Shown piece after piece: positions 26,246 to 35,405 of a stretch of DNA of 64,000 nucleotides. The position numbers were made by a program, and so were the translations under genes. Position 1 is the stretch's first letter, and each line of letters starts with the position of its first letter. Source of the stretch: Pseudoalteromonas sp. (GTDB lineage Bacteria > Pseudomonadota > Gammaproteobacteria > Enterobacterales > Alteromonadaceae); the NCBI RefSeq assembly GCF_018402495.1, contig NZ_JAGYIU010000002.1, forward strand, positions 400,984 to 464,983, read 5' to 3'. The notes beneath the pieces are model-generated. The model was not told where the DNA came from and made no database searches. It saw only the letters and a list, made by a program, of their open reading frames with translations.

Positions 26246-26554
26246 ATGACAAACGCATCTAAAAGCAATTCTGCAATTGGGCTACTGTACGAAGCTGGAA
26301 GTTCACCAACCGTAAGCGCTAAAGGATTTGGTGAGCTTGCTGACGAGATTATTTCCCAAGCTAAAGAAAAAGGAATTTTAATCCATCAAGATGAGGCACT
26401 TGCAACAACATTATCGAAATTAGAACTCGGAGAAGAAATCCCTAAAGAACTTTACTTTGTTATTGCTGAGCTCATTGCTTTTTCATACGTGGTTAGAGGA
26501 AAGTTTCCGCCTGGTTGGCAAGACTTTCAGGGAAAGCTAAATATAAAAGCATAA
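26246..26554 (+). CDS. flhX: FlhX: FlhB C-terminal-domain homologue
   Basis: A 102-residue cytoplasmic protein matching only the C-terminal FlhB/EscU/YscU domain. SAIGLLYEAGSSPTVSAKGFGELADEII corresponds to the segment after the FlhB cleavage site, and KLELGEEIPKELYFVIAELIAFSY to its last helices. The NPTH autocleavage motif and all membrane helices are absent. Such FlhX proteins in epsilonproteobacteria can substitute for the cleaved FlhB C-terminus. The full flhB is at 40688 in this window. It is coupled to the FliK-like gene and is convergent with the chemotaxis operon. Confidence 0.82.
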   Translation: MTNASKSNSAIGLLYEAGSSPTVSAKGFGELADEIISQAKEKGILIHQDEALATTLSKLELGEEIPKELYFVIAELIAFSYVVRGKFPPGWQDFQGKLNIKA

Positions 26555-26572
26555 CGCAGTGTTATAAAAGCA

Positions 26573-26595
26573 AAAAAGGCGCTAAGCGCCTTTTT
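26573..26595. terminator. Bidirectional terminator flhX / che operon end
   Basis: GGCGC and GCGCC around TAA, with AAAAA before and TTTTT after. The DUF2802 stop codon lies inside the stem. Confidence 0.88.
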
Positions 26596-26983
26596 GTTTG
26601 TGTAATGAAAATAACAGTTCGGCCTCAGCGCGCGGTAATTCACATTCACGAATCACCTCATCTAAATCAGCACCTAACTCAACCATTTTTACTGCACGAG
26701 AGTATATTTTAGCATCGGGGTCATCGTATTTTTGAGCTGCTTGTTGCTGTATCAGCTCTTGGTTTTGTTGTTCTACCTCAAGCACACGCTTACCAATACT
26801 CAGTAAACCGGTTCGCAATTCAGACACTTCGCTACGTAAAATATTAATCTGCTCTGATGAATCTTTAAACTCTTGTAATTGCGCGCCAAGCTCACTCGCA
26901 TAGCGCTTTTTAAACATCACAATTAAAAGCAGCGAGAATAGTCCAAAAACTAAACCCGCAATAGCAATACCAAGTAATAACAT
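26582..26983 (-). CDS. DUF2802 family protein at the end of the che operon
   Basis: A 133-residue protein with one N-terminal membrane helix (about 2-22), a coiled-coil stretch (about 30-85, ELGAQLQEFKDSSEQINILR and onward) and a C-terminal helix-turn-helix-like module VKMVELGADLDEVIRECELPRAEAELLFSL. This matches DUF2802, which is found next to cheW in Pseudomonas and relatives. The function is not established; membrane anchoring and position suggest an accessory role in the polar chemotaxis array. It follows cheW by 18 bases. Confidence 0.85.
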   Translation of the reverse strand: MLLLGIAIAGLVFGLFSLLLIVMFKKRYASELGAQLQEFKDSSEQINILRSEVSELRTGLLSIGKRVLEVEQQNQELIQQQAAQKYDDPDAKIYSRAVKMVELGADLDEVIRECELPRAEAELLFSLHKQKGA

Positions 26984-27001
26984 AGTTTTATTTAGAGAAG
27001 C

Positions 27002-27499
27002 TTATATATCGCTTAACTCATCCCATTCGTCATCACTAAGTAGTTTATTTAAATCAACCAGAATAAGTAACTCATTGTCGCGGTTACATACACCTTGAAT
27101 AAATTTAGCACTTTCCTCTGTACCTACATTTGGCGCACTGTCAATTTCAGAGCTACGTAGGTAAACAACCTCAGAAACGCTATCGGCTAGAATGCCAATC
27201 ACTTGCTCTTCTGCTTCAATAATTAAAATACGTGAATTATCCGTCGCTTCAATATCAGGTAAACCAAAACGAGAGCGAGTATCAATAACGGTAACAACAT
27301 TACCACGTAAGTTAATAATACCAATCACATACGAAGGCGCACCTGGTACAGGAGCAATCTCGGTGTAACGCAGTATTTCTTGCACTTGCATTACATTTAC
27401 GCCATAAGTTTCATCTTCTAGCTTAAACGTAACCCACTGCAAAATCTCATCATTATTATCTGCATTTTTCTTAGCTGACAGTAATTTATCTTCACTCAT
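27002..27499 (-). CDS. cheW: CheW, chemotaxis coupling protein
   Basis: Soluble scaffold linking chemoreceptors to CheA. A single CheW domain of 165 residues holds WVTFKLEDETYGVNVMQVQEILRY, then PGAPSYVIGIINLRGNVVTVIDTR with the conserved NLRG, and VSEVVYL. It sits directly downstream of parP, as in polar flagellates. Confidence 0.96.
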   Translation of the reverse strand: MSEDKLLSAKKNADNNDEILQWVTFKLEDETYGVNVMQVQEILRYTEIAPVPGAPSYVIGIINLRGNVVTVIDTRSRFGLPDIEATDNSRILIIEAEEQVIGILADSVSEVVYLRSSEIDSAPNVGTEESAKFIQGVCNRDNELLILVDLNKLLSDDEWDELSDI

Positions 27500-27520
27500 G
27501 CTCTTACCTCGTAATGGTCA

Positions 27521-28243
27521 TTACTTGTGACGGCTATCTAAGCCTTTCTCTAATAGTGCGTTTAAATTATTAACATCTATTAAAGCACACATTTTTTCTT
27601 TAATTACTCCAGCAAGCCATGGGCGCTTACTGTTATTTGTACGCCATTTTACATCTTCTTTACTCAATGTAATGTTATTTATTAGTTTTTCTGCTAATAA
27701 ACCCCATTGGCTATCACCTAAAGTGATGAGATATTGATAATTTAAAGATGCCTCTAACTGCTCATCGTACTTTTCAGGCATAACCCAGCGAGCGGTATCA
27801 ACAACATTGAGCTTTTCTTCTCGGTTGATCATAACCCCTTTAAACCACTTAGGCTTGCCAAATAAATGATTTACTTCTCCAAGCTCATGAATGCCACCTA
27901 AGGCTTTTAGCGGCACCGCTAAAGTAAGCCCTGCCACTTCAAAAAACAGCGCTTGAAACTCACCATCAAAGTAGTCAGCTTCGCCACCTACCGCTATCTC
28001 GTGCTCAGGCACGACTTGCTGCTCTTGGTGGGTGTCAATTTCTACATTCGATACTTGCTTACTAACCTTTTCAACTTCAACAACAGGCTCAACCATTACT
28101 GGTTGTTCTTTTTGCTCTTCATAAGTTACCTGCTCAAGCAGTTTAGCAACAGGCTCAAGGTCTTTTGTTGGTTCGTCATCAGACAATAACGCCCCTAAGT
28201 ACTGAGTGACTACTTTTTCATTAGCAAATAATTGCTTACTCAT
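27521..28243 (-). CDS. parP: ParP-like CheW-domain protein
   Basis: A 240-residue protein with a disordered, acidic Val/Glu/Gln-rich N-terminal half and a diverged CheW-like domain from about residue 92 (YFDGEFQALFFEVAGLTLAVPLKALGGI to the end). In Vibrio the same gene order encodes ParP, which couples CheA and chemoreceptors to ParC at the cell pole. The function is inferred from context and domain; the pole-targeting role has not been shown here. Start ATG 28243, three bases after parC. Confidence 0.85.
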   Translation of the reverse strand: MSKQLFANEKVVTQYLGALLSDDEPTKDLEPVAKLLEQVTYEEQKEQPVMVEPVVEVEKVSKQVSNVEIDTHQEQQVVPEHEIAVGGEADYFDGEFQALFFEVAGLTLAVPLKALGGIHELGEVNHLFGKPKWFKGVMINREEKLNVVDTARWVMPEKYDEQLEASLNYQYLITLGDSQWGLLAEKLINNITLSKEDVKWRTNNSKRPWLAGVIKEKMCALIDVNNLNALLEKGLDSRHK

Positions 28244-28246
28244 TTA

Positions 28247-29017
28247 TTAACCTTGTTTTATTAAATATTCAAGTAATGCTTTATAAGCATAGACTCCACG
28301 CGCATTTGGGCAAAAATCAACCGGTACTTTTTGCGCTAAACTTGCATCTCTAAACTTAGTATCGACAGGAATAACGCCTGGCCATACTTTTTCTTTGTAC
28401 GTTTCTTGTAGCGTTTTATAGGCCTCAAGCGATGCTTTGGTACGTTTATCATACATAGTAGGAATTATAGTATATTCATAGCTTTTCGCTTGCGAGGTTT
28501 GCATTAACTCCATCGTACGCATCATTCTGTCAAGCCCTTTGAGCGCTAAAAACTCAGTTTGCACCGGCACTAGCACTCTTTCACAGGCAGCAAGCGCATT
28601 GACCATCAGTACCCCTAACACTGGCGGACAGTCTAAAATAGCATAATCATAATACTCACTAATTTTAGCCAGTGTTTTTTTTAAAATCAGGCCCATTCCC
28701 GTTTTATTACCCATACTACGGTCAAGTGTCGCAATCGCCATAGTTGCAGGTAAAATATCAAGGTTTTCAATTGTTGAGGGACATAATGCTTGCAGTATTT
28801 CTTCGCTTTTCATACTCGATCCGCGAGTAAAAATATCGTAAACACTGACCTCTAAATCTTCTGAATCAATACCAAAGTAATAAGTTAGTGAAGCATGAGG
28901 ATCTGTATCAATCAATAACACGCGCTTGCCTTGAAGCGCAAGGATCCCAGCAAGGCTAACCGCTGTAGTGGTTTTGCCTACTCCCCCTTTTTGATTGGCT
29001 ACTGTCCAAACTTTCAC
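28247..29017 (-). CDS. parC: ParC-like ParA ATPase for polar chemotaxis clusters
   Basis: ParA/MinD-type ATPase of 256 residues with the deviant Walker A KGGVGKTT (10-17), the switch motif DTDPHASLTYYFG (about 37-49), and DCPPVLGVLMVNAL. The start is GTG 29017 with AGGA upstream. Its place between motD and parP in the che operon points to the chromosomal ParC that localises chemotaxis arrays to the flagellated pole, rather than to plasmid partition; there is no parB. Confidence 0.9.
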   Translation of the reverse strand: MKVWTVANQKGGVGKTTTAVSLAGILALQGKRVLLIDTDPHASLTYYFGIDSEDLEVSVYDIFTRGSSMKSEEILQALCPSTIENLDILPATMAIATLDRSMGNKTGMGLILKKTLAKISEYYDYAILDCPPVLGVLMVNALAACERVLVPVQTEFLALKGLDRMMRTMELMQTSQAKSYEYTIIPTMYDKRTKASLEAYKTLQETYKEKVWPGVIPVDTKFRDASLAQKVPVDFCPNARGVYAYKALLEYLIKQG

Positions 29018-29029
29018 ATTACATCCTAA

Positions 29030-29998
29030 TTATTGTTCGCTGCGCGTAGTAATACGAATACCACCATGAGGTAAACGAATTATTTTTATTGTATTGTCTT
29101 GGGTAGGTAGCTCAATTTCTGGCTGCCTTTGCTCTGATACTGAAATTGATGATTTCGTTTGTTCATCAGAGGGTTCTGGTGCTAAACCATATTTAGAAAG
29201 TGCAATCACAACTTTACGGTTTTCAGCACGGCCAGCTTCAGTATCGTTATCGGCAAAGGGTGAGTATTGACCATACCCTTCAATAGCCATGCGCGCGGAT
29301 TCAATGCCCAAACGCTCTAATTCAACTAATATTGAGGTTGCCCGCGCCACTGATAACTCCCAATTAGAGCGAAATATTTCATTTCGTATGGTTTCGTTAT
29401 CTGTATACCCGCGTACTCTTATATAGTTATCGACTGATGCGATGATTGCTTCAATCTTTTTTACAATCGCTTTGGCGTTATTATGTGCAACAGCACTGCC
29501 ACTGGCAAACAACAATCCCGAGTTTAGCTCAATGACCAACCAGTCTTGGCTTAGCTCTAAGCTAGCCTCGCCACTGCGTATCTCATCAATCAGCGACGAT
29601 TGTAATTTAGCCAATAAACTATCCAGCGGCTTACCTAAGTGGCGTTGACTAATATTGCTGTTGTCACTTTGACCATCGAGTAACACCGGGCCCTGCTCTT
29701 GCTCTTGAATACTTTCGCCATAGAGTATTTCAGCCTCAGGGGTCACTCTTTCAAGAAGTAAAGCATCACCATTTACCCCTTTACCTTGCACAGAGTATTG
29801 TTTTGCTGACTTATCAAAAACATGCTCAAGAGAATCAGATAAAACCTTGATATTGTCTTCTTTGTTTATTGCAATTGCATACAATACAACAAAAAATGCA
29901 AACATGATGGTCATATAATCCGCATAAGAAACCAGCCAACGCTCTGTATGCTGGTTCTTTGATTGTTGATGACGAAGGCGGCGGCGTAACATAGGCAC
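29030..29998 (-). CDS. motD: MotB-like stator protein (MotD)
   Basis: Stator B subunit of 322 residues. A basic N-terminal stretch is followed by WLVSYADYMTIMFAFFVVLY, where Asp27 is the ion-binding residue of the single membrane helix. The plug and linker follow, then a peptidoglycan-binding OmpA-like domain (about 170-270, VRGYTDNETIRNEIFRSNWE). The Tyr after Asp is shared by Na+- and H+-type stators, so the ion cannot be read from it. It overlaps motC by one base. A main motAB or pomAB pair would lie elsewhere. Confidence 0.92.
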   Translation of the reverse strand: MPMLRRRLRHQQSKNQHTERWLVSYADYMTIMFAFFVVLYAIAINKEDNIKVLSDSLEHVFDKSAKQYSVQGKGVNGDALLLERVTPEAEILYGESIQEQEQGPVLLDGQSDNSNISQRHLGKPLDSLLAKLQSSLIDEIRSGEASLELSQDWLVIELNSGLLFASGSAVAHNNAKAIVKKIEAIIASVDNYIRVRGYTDNETIRNEIFRSNWELSVARATSILVELERLGIESARMAIEGYGQYSPFADNDTEAGRAENRKVVIALSKYGLAPEPSDEQTKSSISVSEQRQPEIELPTQDNTIKIIRLPHGGIRITTRSEQ

Positions 29999-30762
29999 TA
30001 ATGAGTCTGTAAAATAGGACGTTCAACCCGGTAAGCTTCAAGTTTTAGCTCAATATTGATAGGGCTTTCACCTTGGCTAATAGCAATCACACCTTCCGCT
30101 AACATTTCATGATAAAGCATTTTTTGTTCAACGCGTTGCTTTAGCTTATTGGCCATAGGTAAAAACAATAAATTAGCCAAACCAACACCATATATAGTTG
30201 CAATGAACGCGGTGGCAATACCCGTTCCTAACTGCTCAGGATCGTTAATAAATGACATGGCTTGAATAAGCCCAAGTACCGCACCTAAAATACCAATAGT
30301 TGGGCTATACCCTCCCATTGCTTCATATACCCGACTAGCCTCAAGTAATCGTTCTCGTTCAAGTAATAAGTCAATTTCGAGGGTATCGCGTAGTTTTTGA
30401 TCTGAACAGCCATCGACTAATAAACTCAGTCCTTTGGCGGCATAGGGATCTGAATGCGCAAGCGCTTCGTTTTCTAATGCTAAATACCCTTCTTGGCGGG
30501 CTTTATGCGACCAGTGCTTTACCTGCTCAATCGCATCTTCAATATCATGGTCATCGGTAATAAAAACCCAATGGGTAATACTCAGCATTTTTTTAAATGT
30601 ATTGGCTGATGTTTGCAGCATTACCGCCCCTAATGTACCGCCTAACACAATAAGCAAAGCAGGCCCATTAAATAGCGCAGATACCACACCTCCTTCTAAA
30701 GAATAACCGACTGCTATAGCACCTAATGCAACCAATAATCCTAAAACAGAAAGCTTATCCAC
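29998..30762 (-). CDS. motC: MotA-like stator protein (MotC)
   Basis: Four-helix stator A subunit. It starts [24 protein letters not shown], and the last two helices hold the family segments [22 protein letters not shown] and [28 protein letters not shown] 30762 has AGAGG six bases upstream; the longer TTG at 30768 does not. It overlaps the cheB stop by eight bases. The order cheA-cheB-motC-motD is that of the second stator set in Pseudomonas. Confidence 0.93.
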   Translation of the reverse strand: MDKLSVLGLLVALGAIAVGYSLEGGVVSALFNGPALLIVLGGTLGAVMLQTSANTFKKMLSITHWVFITDDHDIEDAIEQVKHWSHKARQEGYLALENEALAHSDPYAAKGLSLLVDGCSDQKLRDTLEIDLLLERERLLEASRVYEAMGGYSPTIGILGAVLGLIQAMSFINDPEQLGTGIATAFIATIYGVGLANLLFLPMANKLKQRVEQKMLYHEMLAEGVIAISQGESPINIELKLEAYRVERPILQTH

Positions 30763-31906
30763 AGCCAACCTCTTTATTTAACCGCGCAGCCACATCATGA
30801 AGGCTTATACTTTCGCTTGCTAAACCTGCACTGGCTATTGCCTGCGGCATACCGTATACAACACAGCTTTTTTCATCCTGAGCCCAAATAGTAGCGCCAG
30901 TTTGTTTTAGCATACGAGCACCATCACGCCCATCTGCACCCATACCTGTTAAAATAATGGCAAGTACATCACCCTGATACGCTTTCGCCGCACTGGCAAA
31001 AGTAATATCAACACTTGGTTTATAGCTTACTCGTTCATTTTTATCCTCAAACACGCGTAACGTTCTGTTAGAGCCACGTCCTTCTACCATCATTTGCTGA
31101 CCACCCGGTGCTAAATAAGCACAACCCGGTTGTAACCTATCGCCTTGTTGTGCTTCTTTAACTTTAATTTTGCACAAACTATCCAAGCGAGAAGCAAATG
31201 CCGGTGTGAACGCAGCAGGCATATGCTGAACGAGCAATATAGGGTGCGGAAAATTAATAGGTAACTGAGTTAATATAGTTTGTAGCGCAACCGGCCCACC
31301 TGTTGATGTACCTATGGCAACCAACTGGTACTGCTTACCACTGGCACGTACCGATGTATTGTTTCCAGAAGGTCTTGGAGTTGAATTATTAAAACTGCGA
31401 TCAGGTTGAACGATTGGCTTTTTAGCAAGTGTAGAAAAGCGCTCAGAAGTACTTGAAGCTGATTTACTAGTAGCCGAAGGTAATGGCACCCTTGTAGTCC
31501 TAGTTAATCGTTGGCGACCAATTTCCTTCACCTTACTTTGTAATAACTTAATAGCGTCGTTATTATTACGAGCAATATCTTCAAACTTTTTAGGTAAAAA
31601 GTCCATTGCACCAGCATCAAGCGCATCTAAGGTAGCTGATGCTCCCGCTCGTGTTAATGATGAGAACATTAAAATAGGTGTTGGATTACTCGACATAATC
31701 TCTTTCACCGCACTAATACCATCGAGCACCGGCATTTCAACATCCATAGTGATAACGTCAGGACGTAATTGAGCTGTTTTATCAACCGCTTCACGGCCAT
31801 TTACAGCAAATCCTATTACTTCAATGCCGTTGTCTTGTTCAAGAATTTCACTCACTCTACGGCGAAAAAAGCTTGAATCATCAACTACTAAAACTTTAAC
31901 AGCCAT
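30755..31906 (-). CDS. cheB: CheB, protein-glutamate methylesterase
   Basis: Adaptation enzyme that demethylates and deamidates chemoreceptors. An N-terminal receiver domain carries Asp10 and the phosphorylation site Asp55 (VITMDVEMP). A Ser/Pro-rich linker (about 145-190) leads to the esterase domain, with the GTSTGGP nucleophile Ser, LLVQHMP His and the later [13 protein letters not shown]sp. The length is 383. The partner methyltransferase cheR is not in the window. Confidence 0.95.
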   Translation of the reverse strand: MAVKVLVVDDSSFFRRRVSEILEQDNGIEVIGFAVNGREAVDKTAQLRPDVITMDVEMPVLDGISAVKEIMSSNPTPILMFSSLTRAGASATLDALDAGAMDFLPKKFEDIARNNNDAIKLLQSKVKEIGRQRLTRTTRVPLPSATSKSASSTSERFSTLAKKPIVQPDRSFNNSTPRPSGNNTSVRASGKQYQLVAIGTSTGGPVALQTILTQLPINFPHPILLVQHMPAAFTPAFASRLDSLCKIKVKEAQQGDRLQPGCAYLAPGGQQMMVEGRGSNRTLRVFEDKNERVSYKPSVDITFASAAKAYQGDVLAIILTGMGADGRDGARMLKQTGATIWAQDEKSCVVYGMPQAIASAGLASESISLHDVAARLNKEVGCG

Positions 31907-31957
31907 TTCGCTCTCTTATTCAATGAATGGGTAGGCATAAGTTTATACCTACTTTTA

Positions 31958-34195
31958 TTATCCAGCGTAATGCTTAAGCATACTAGGTACATCTAATATT
32001 AGTGCTATCCCCCCATCGGAGGTAATTGTCGCACCTGCCATACCCGGCGTGCCTTGTAATAATGCATCTAAAGGCTTGATCACTACTTCTTCTTGGCCTA
32101 TGAGTGAGTCAACGACAAACCCCACTTTTTGGGTTCCTATTTGCACAATGACAACGTGACCTTGCGCTTTTCGTTGACCTCTATCAGCGCCTTTAATAAG
32201 CCAATGTTCAAGATAAAATAAAGGAATCGACTTTTTGCGAACAACAATAGTCAACTGACCATCAACCACATTCGTTTTTGTTAAATCTAAGTGGAATATT
32301 TCACTTACACCCGCAAGCGGTAACGCAAAAGTTTGCTCGCCAACCACCACCATTAAGGTTGGCAATATTGCCAGTGTCAGCGGTACTTTAATTTCTAAAG
32401 TAGTGCCTACACCCATCTCTGATTTTATATTTACCGAGCCATTTAGCTGAGTTATTTTTGTTTTAACCACATCCATACCAACACCACGGCCAGATATATC
32501 AGAGATCTTTTCTTTAGTTGAAAACCCAGGTGCAAATATTAGATTAAAAGCTTCAGTATCTGAGAGTCGACTCGCTTGGTCATGATCAAGAACCCCTTTA
32601 CTAATCGCAATCTTTTTAAGCTTTTCTGCATCCATACCAGCACCATCATCTTCGATAGTGAGCAAAATATGATCGCCCTGTTGAGAGGCAGATAAAGTGA
32701 CAGTACCCGTTCTTGGTTTACCCGCTGCTTCACGTATATCTGGCATTTCAATACCATGATCTACAGAGTTTCTCACCAAGTGAACAAGTGGATCGGCCAG
32801 TGCTTCAACCAAGTTTTTATCTAAATCTGTATCCTCGCCAACCATTTGTAAATTAATGTCTTTTTGTAATGTTCGGGCTAAGTCACGTACTACGCGAGGA
32901 AACCTGCCAAACACTTTCTTAATCGGCTGCATTCGAGTTTGCATTACTGCACCCTGGATATCCGCAGTGACCACATCTAAGTTAGATATTGCCTTACCCA
33001 TAGCTTCACTTTCTGTGTTGGTAGCTAAACTAACTAGACGGTTACGTACAAGTACCAACTCGCCTACCATGTTCATAATTTGGTCTAGGCGTTTGGTATC
33101 AACTCGTACCGTTGTTTCGGCAGGAGGAGGTGGCGCTTTTTTAGCTGGCGCAGATTCAACTTTAGCTGGTTGAACATTCACAGCTGGCTTAGTTGACTCA
33201 GGCTTAGTTGGCTCAGGCTTAGTTTGTGGAGTTGGCGCAGGCTGTTTGGCCGCCACGGGCTCAGGTTTACTTTCAGGTGGTGATGTTTCTATCGCCTTCG
33301 GTGCACCTTTACCATGAAGTTCATCAAGTAATGCTTCAAACTCGTCGTCACTTATTTCATCATCGCCCGAGCTTTGCTTGCTGGCTTGTGAAGCGGGTGA
33401 TACTTGCTCTGGTGTACTTACTGTAGTTTGGCTCACTTCGCCAAATCGACCTACACCATGAAGCTCATCTAACAAGCTATCAAATTCATCGTCAGTAATA
33501 TCGCCACTTACATTACTTTCACTTAATGATTGCTTTTCTTGTGGCCCTTGGCCTTTCCCATGTAATTCGTCAAGTAGGTTTTCAAATTCATCTTCAGTTA
33601 TTTCATCAATGTCAGAACTAGGAAGTTTATCATCAACCTGAGAGTTAATATTACTCGACTCTGCGCCACTAAATAATTCATCATAGGCAAATTGATCTTC
33701 GTCATCATTACTTAGCTGTTCGGCAATAGGTTCAGGATCTACTGATGAAGTCTCAATAGACGCTATATCTTCAACGACAGAGTTTCCAGCAAGCTCTTCC
33801 GCTGTTGGAGGCTGTCCAAGCTTATGAAGCACAGCGAGTAGATGTGGATCAGCAGGCTCTGGTTGTTCACGGCTTTTAATCGTTGTAAACATCTCATTAA
33901 TAGTATCAAGTGCTTGTAAAATCACATCCATTAATTCAGAGTTAACTGTTCTTACACCTTGGCGCAGTAAATCAAACACGTTTTCAGCACCATGGCACGC
34001 ATCAACAAGTTCCGTCATTGCCAAAAAGCCAGCGCCACCCTTTACAGTGTGGAAACCGCGAAATATTGCGTTTAGTAGTTCCGTATCATCTGGGTTGTTT
34101 TCCAGTTCTACTAACTGTTCAGATAAAAGCTCAAGGATTTCTCCGGCCTCTACTAAAAAGTCTTGTAAAATATCTTCATCGACTTCAAAGCTCAT
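31958..34195 (-). CDS. cheA: CheA, chemotaxis histidine kinase
   Basis: Central kinase of the array, 745 residues. The P1 Hpt domain has the phosphorylated His49 (FHTVKGGAG). In place of a clear P2 there is a long acidic and Pro-rich linker (about 140-365) with three copies of a [T/S]xDEFxxLLDELHG motif at residues 199-214, 233-248 and 281-296. Dimerisation, ATPase (NSVDHGIE as N box, DDGAGM, GRGVGMDVV) and the CheW-like P5 domain follow. It would phosphorylate CheY and CheB. Confidence 0.96.
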   Translation of the reverse strand: MSFEVDEDILQDFLVEAGEILELLSEQLVELENNPDDTELLNAIFRGFHTVKGGAGFLAMTELVDACHGAENVFDLLRQGVRTVNSELMDVILQALDTINEMFTTIKSREQPEPADPHLLAVLHKLGQPPTAEELAGNSVVEDIASIETSSVDPEPIAEQLSNDDEDQFAYDELFSGAESSNINSQVDDKLPSSDIDEITEDEFENLLDELHGKGQGPQEKQSLSESNVSGDITDDEFDSLLDELHGVGRFGEVSQTTVSTPEQVSPASQASKQSSGDDEISDDEFEALLDELHGKGAPKAIETSPPESKPEPVAAKQPAPTPQTKPEPTKPESTKPAVNVQPAKVESAPAKKAPPPPAETTVRVDTKRLDQIMNMVGELVLVRNRLVSLATNTESEAMGKAISNLDVVTADIQGAVMQTRMQPIKKVFGRFPRVVRDLARTLQKDINLQMVGEDTDLDKNLVEALADPLVHLVRNSVDHGIEMPDIREAAGKPRTGTVTLSASQQGDHILLTIEDDGAGMDAEKLKKIAISKGVLDHDQASRLSDTEAFNLIFAPGFSTKEKISDISGRGVGMDVVKTKITQLNGSVNIKSEMGVGTTLEIKVPLTLAILPTLMVVVGEQTFALPLAGVSEIFHLDLTKTNVVDGQLTIVVRKKSIPLFYLEHWLIKGADRGQRKAQGHVVIVQIGTQKVGFVVDSLIGQEEVVIKPLDALLQGTPGMAGATITSDGGIALILDVPSMLKHYAG
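33308..33601 (-). repeat. Three motif repeats in the CheA linker
   Basis: ITEDEFENLLDELHGK, ITDDEFDSLLDELHGV and ISDDEFEALLDELHGK occur at 33554-33601, 33452-33499 and 33308-33355, separated by variable Ser/Gln-rich spacers. Confidence 0.9.
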
Positions 34196-34209
34196 GCAGT
34201 ACTCTCCTA

Positions 34210-34965
34210 TTAGAAGCCCAAACTTGATAATAGATCATCAACTTCATCTTGATCAGATACAACATCATTACGCGATTCTTTATCAATAATAGGTCCTTCT
34301 GGACCTGCTAGTGTTTGTGCAACAATGGAATCTTCTGCTTGTATTGTTGTTTCAACTTCGCCTTGTGCTGCAAATGCAGTTAATAAGTGGATTAAGCTTT
34401 CTTCAACCTCACGTACAAGCTCAATAACACGACGAATTACCTGACCTGTTAAATCTTGATAATCTTGAGCCATCAGTACATTAGTCATCAAGGTTTGTAG
34501 CTCATCAGTTTTGTGATGAGAACTACTCATAAACTTATCAATGCTATGGCAAAGTGATTTAAACTCACTAAGCTCGATTTCGCGGCTCATTAAGCGATCC
34601 CACGTTGGCTTAATGTCAGCTATATCATCAGCTATCTCTTGTGCTAGCGGTAAGCTTGCTTCAACCGCATCCATTGTTTTATTGGCTGCGTTTTCTGTCA
34701 TTTCCATGACATAGTTAAGGCGTTTTTTTGCATCAGGGATGGCATCGGTAGTAATATCTGCCAAACGCGTATCTAACTCAAAACTCTTTAAAGCTTCGTG
34801 TAGTTGACGCGTTAACTTACCCACTTCAGCAAATAGCTGTGATTGCTCTTGTGAAGCTGTTTCTAAAATTAACTGATTTGCTTTATCTTGCTCACCATTT
34901 TCTAAAAAAACCACTAACTGGCGGGCTTGCTCTAAAGTAATCTGAGGCGCAGCAGGTGCTGACAT
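34210..34965 (-). CDS. cheZ: CheZ, CheY-P phosphatase
   Basis: Removes phosphate from CheY. The 251-residue helical protein holds LNYVMEMTENAANKTMDAVE in the long hairpin and the catalytic region VLMAQDYQDLTGQVIRRVIELV with the essential Gln in DLTGQ. The C-terminal tail DEVDDLLSSLGF is the conserved CheY-docking helix. Confidence 0.96.
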   Translation of the reverse strand: MSAPAAPQITLEQARQLVVFLENGEQDKANQLILETASQEQSQLFAEVGKLTRQLHEALKSFELDTRLADITTDAIPDAKKRLNYVMEMTENAANKTMDAVEASLPLAQEIADDIADIKPTWDRLMSREIELSEFKSLCHSIDKFMSSSHHKTDELQTLMTNVLMAQDYQDLTGQVIRRVIELVREVEESLIHLLTAFAAQGEVETTIQAEDSIVAQTLAGPEGPIIDKESRNDVVSDQDEVDDLLSSLGF

Positions 34966-34981
34966 AAGCCTCTCCCTCTTA

Positions 34982-35365
34982 TTAACCTAAGCGTTCGAAC
35001 ACTTTTTCTAATTTAGTTTTCAATGTACCTGCAGTAAATGGTTTAACAATGTAGCCATTCACACCAGCTTGGGCAGCTGCAATTATTTGTTCTTTCTTCG
35101 CTTCTGCTGTAACCATTAAAACAGGAATATGTTTTAGTTTCTCATCGGCTCGAATTGCCCTTAAAAGATCAATACCTTGCATCCCTGGCATATTCCAATC
35201 TGTTACAACAAAATCAAATGCTTGATTTTGTAGCATTGGTAAAGCAGTTGACCCGTCATCTGCTTCTTGAACATTGGTAAAACCTAAATCGCGCAACAGG
35301 TTTTTAATAATACGTCTCATCGTTGAGAAATCATCAACAACAAGAATTTTAATGTTTTTATCCAA
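34982..35365 (-). CDS. cheY: CheY, chemotaxis response regulator
   Basis: Single receiver domain of 127 residues that binds FliM when phosphorylated and reverses the motor. Asp11/Asp12 and the phospho-acceptor Asp56 (VVTDWNMPG) are present, with the Thr in LMVTAEA and Lys in IVKPF. The start is TTG 35365, with GGAGG five bases upstream. It leads a cheYZAB group 40 bases after fliA. Confidence 0.97.
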   Translation of the reverse strand: MDKNIKILVVDDFSTMRRIIKNLLRDLGFTNVQEADDGSTALPMLQNQAFDFVVTDWNMPGMQGIDLLRAIRADEKLKHIPVLMVTAEAKKEQIIAAAQAGVNGYIVKPFTAGTLKTKLEKVFERLG

Positions 35366-35405
35366 AACATCCTCCAGTGAGGCCTGAACCTTTATTTACT
35401 TACTT

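Noticed and set aside
28247..28300. ParA-like gene as sign of a plasmid or phage partition locus
   Set aside because: There is no parB or parS, and the position in the che operon next to parP and cheW explains it as chromosomal ParC.
32856..33173. Long plus-strand frame inside cheA
   Set aside because: It is an opposite-strand shadow of a conserved gene with no ribosome site and no recognisable protein.
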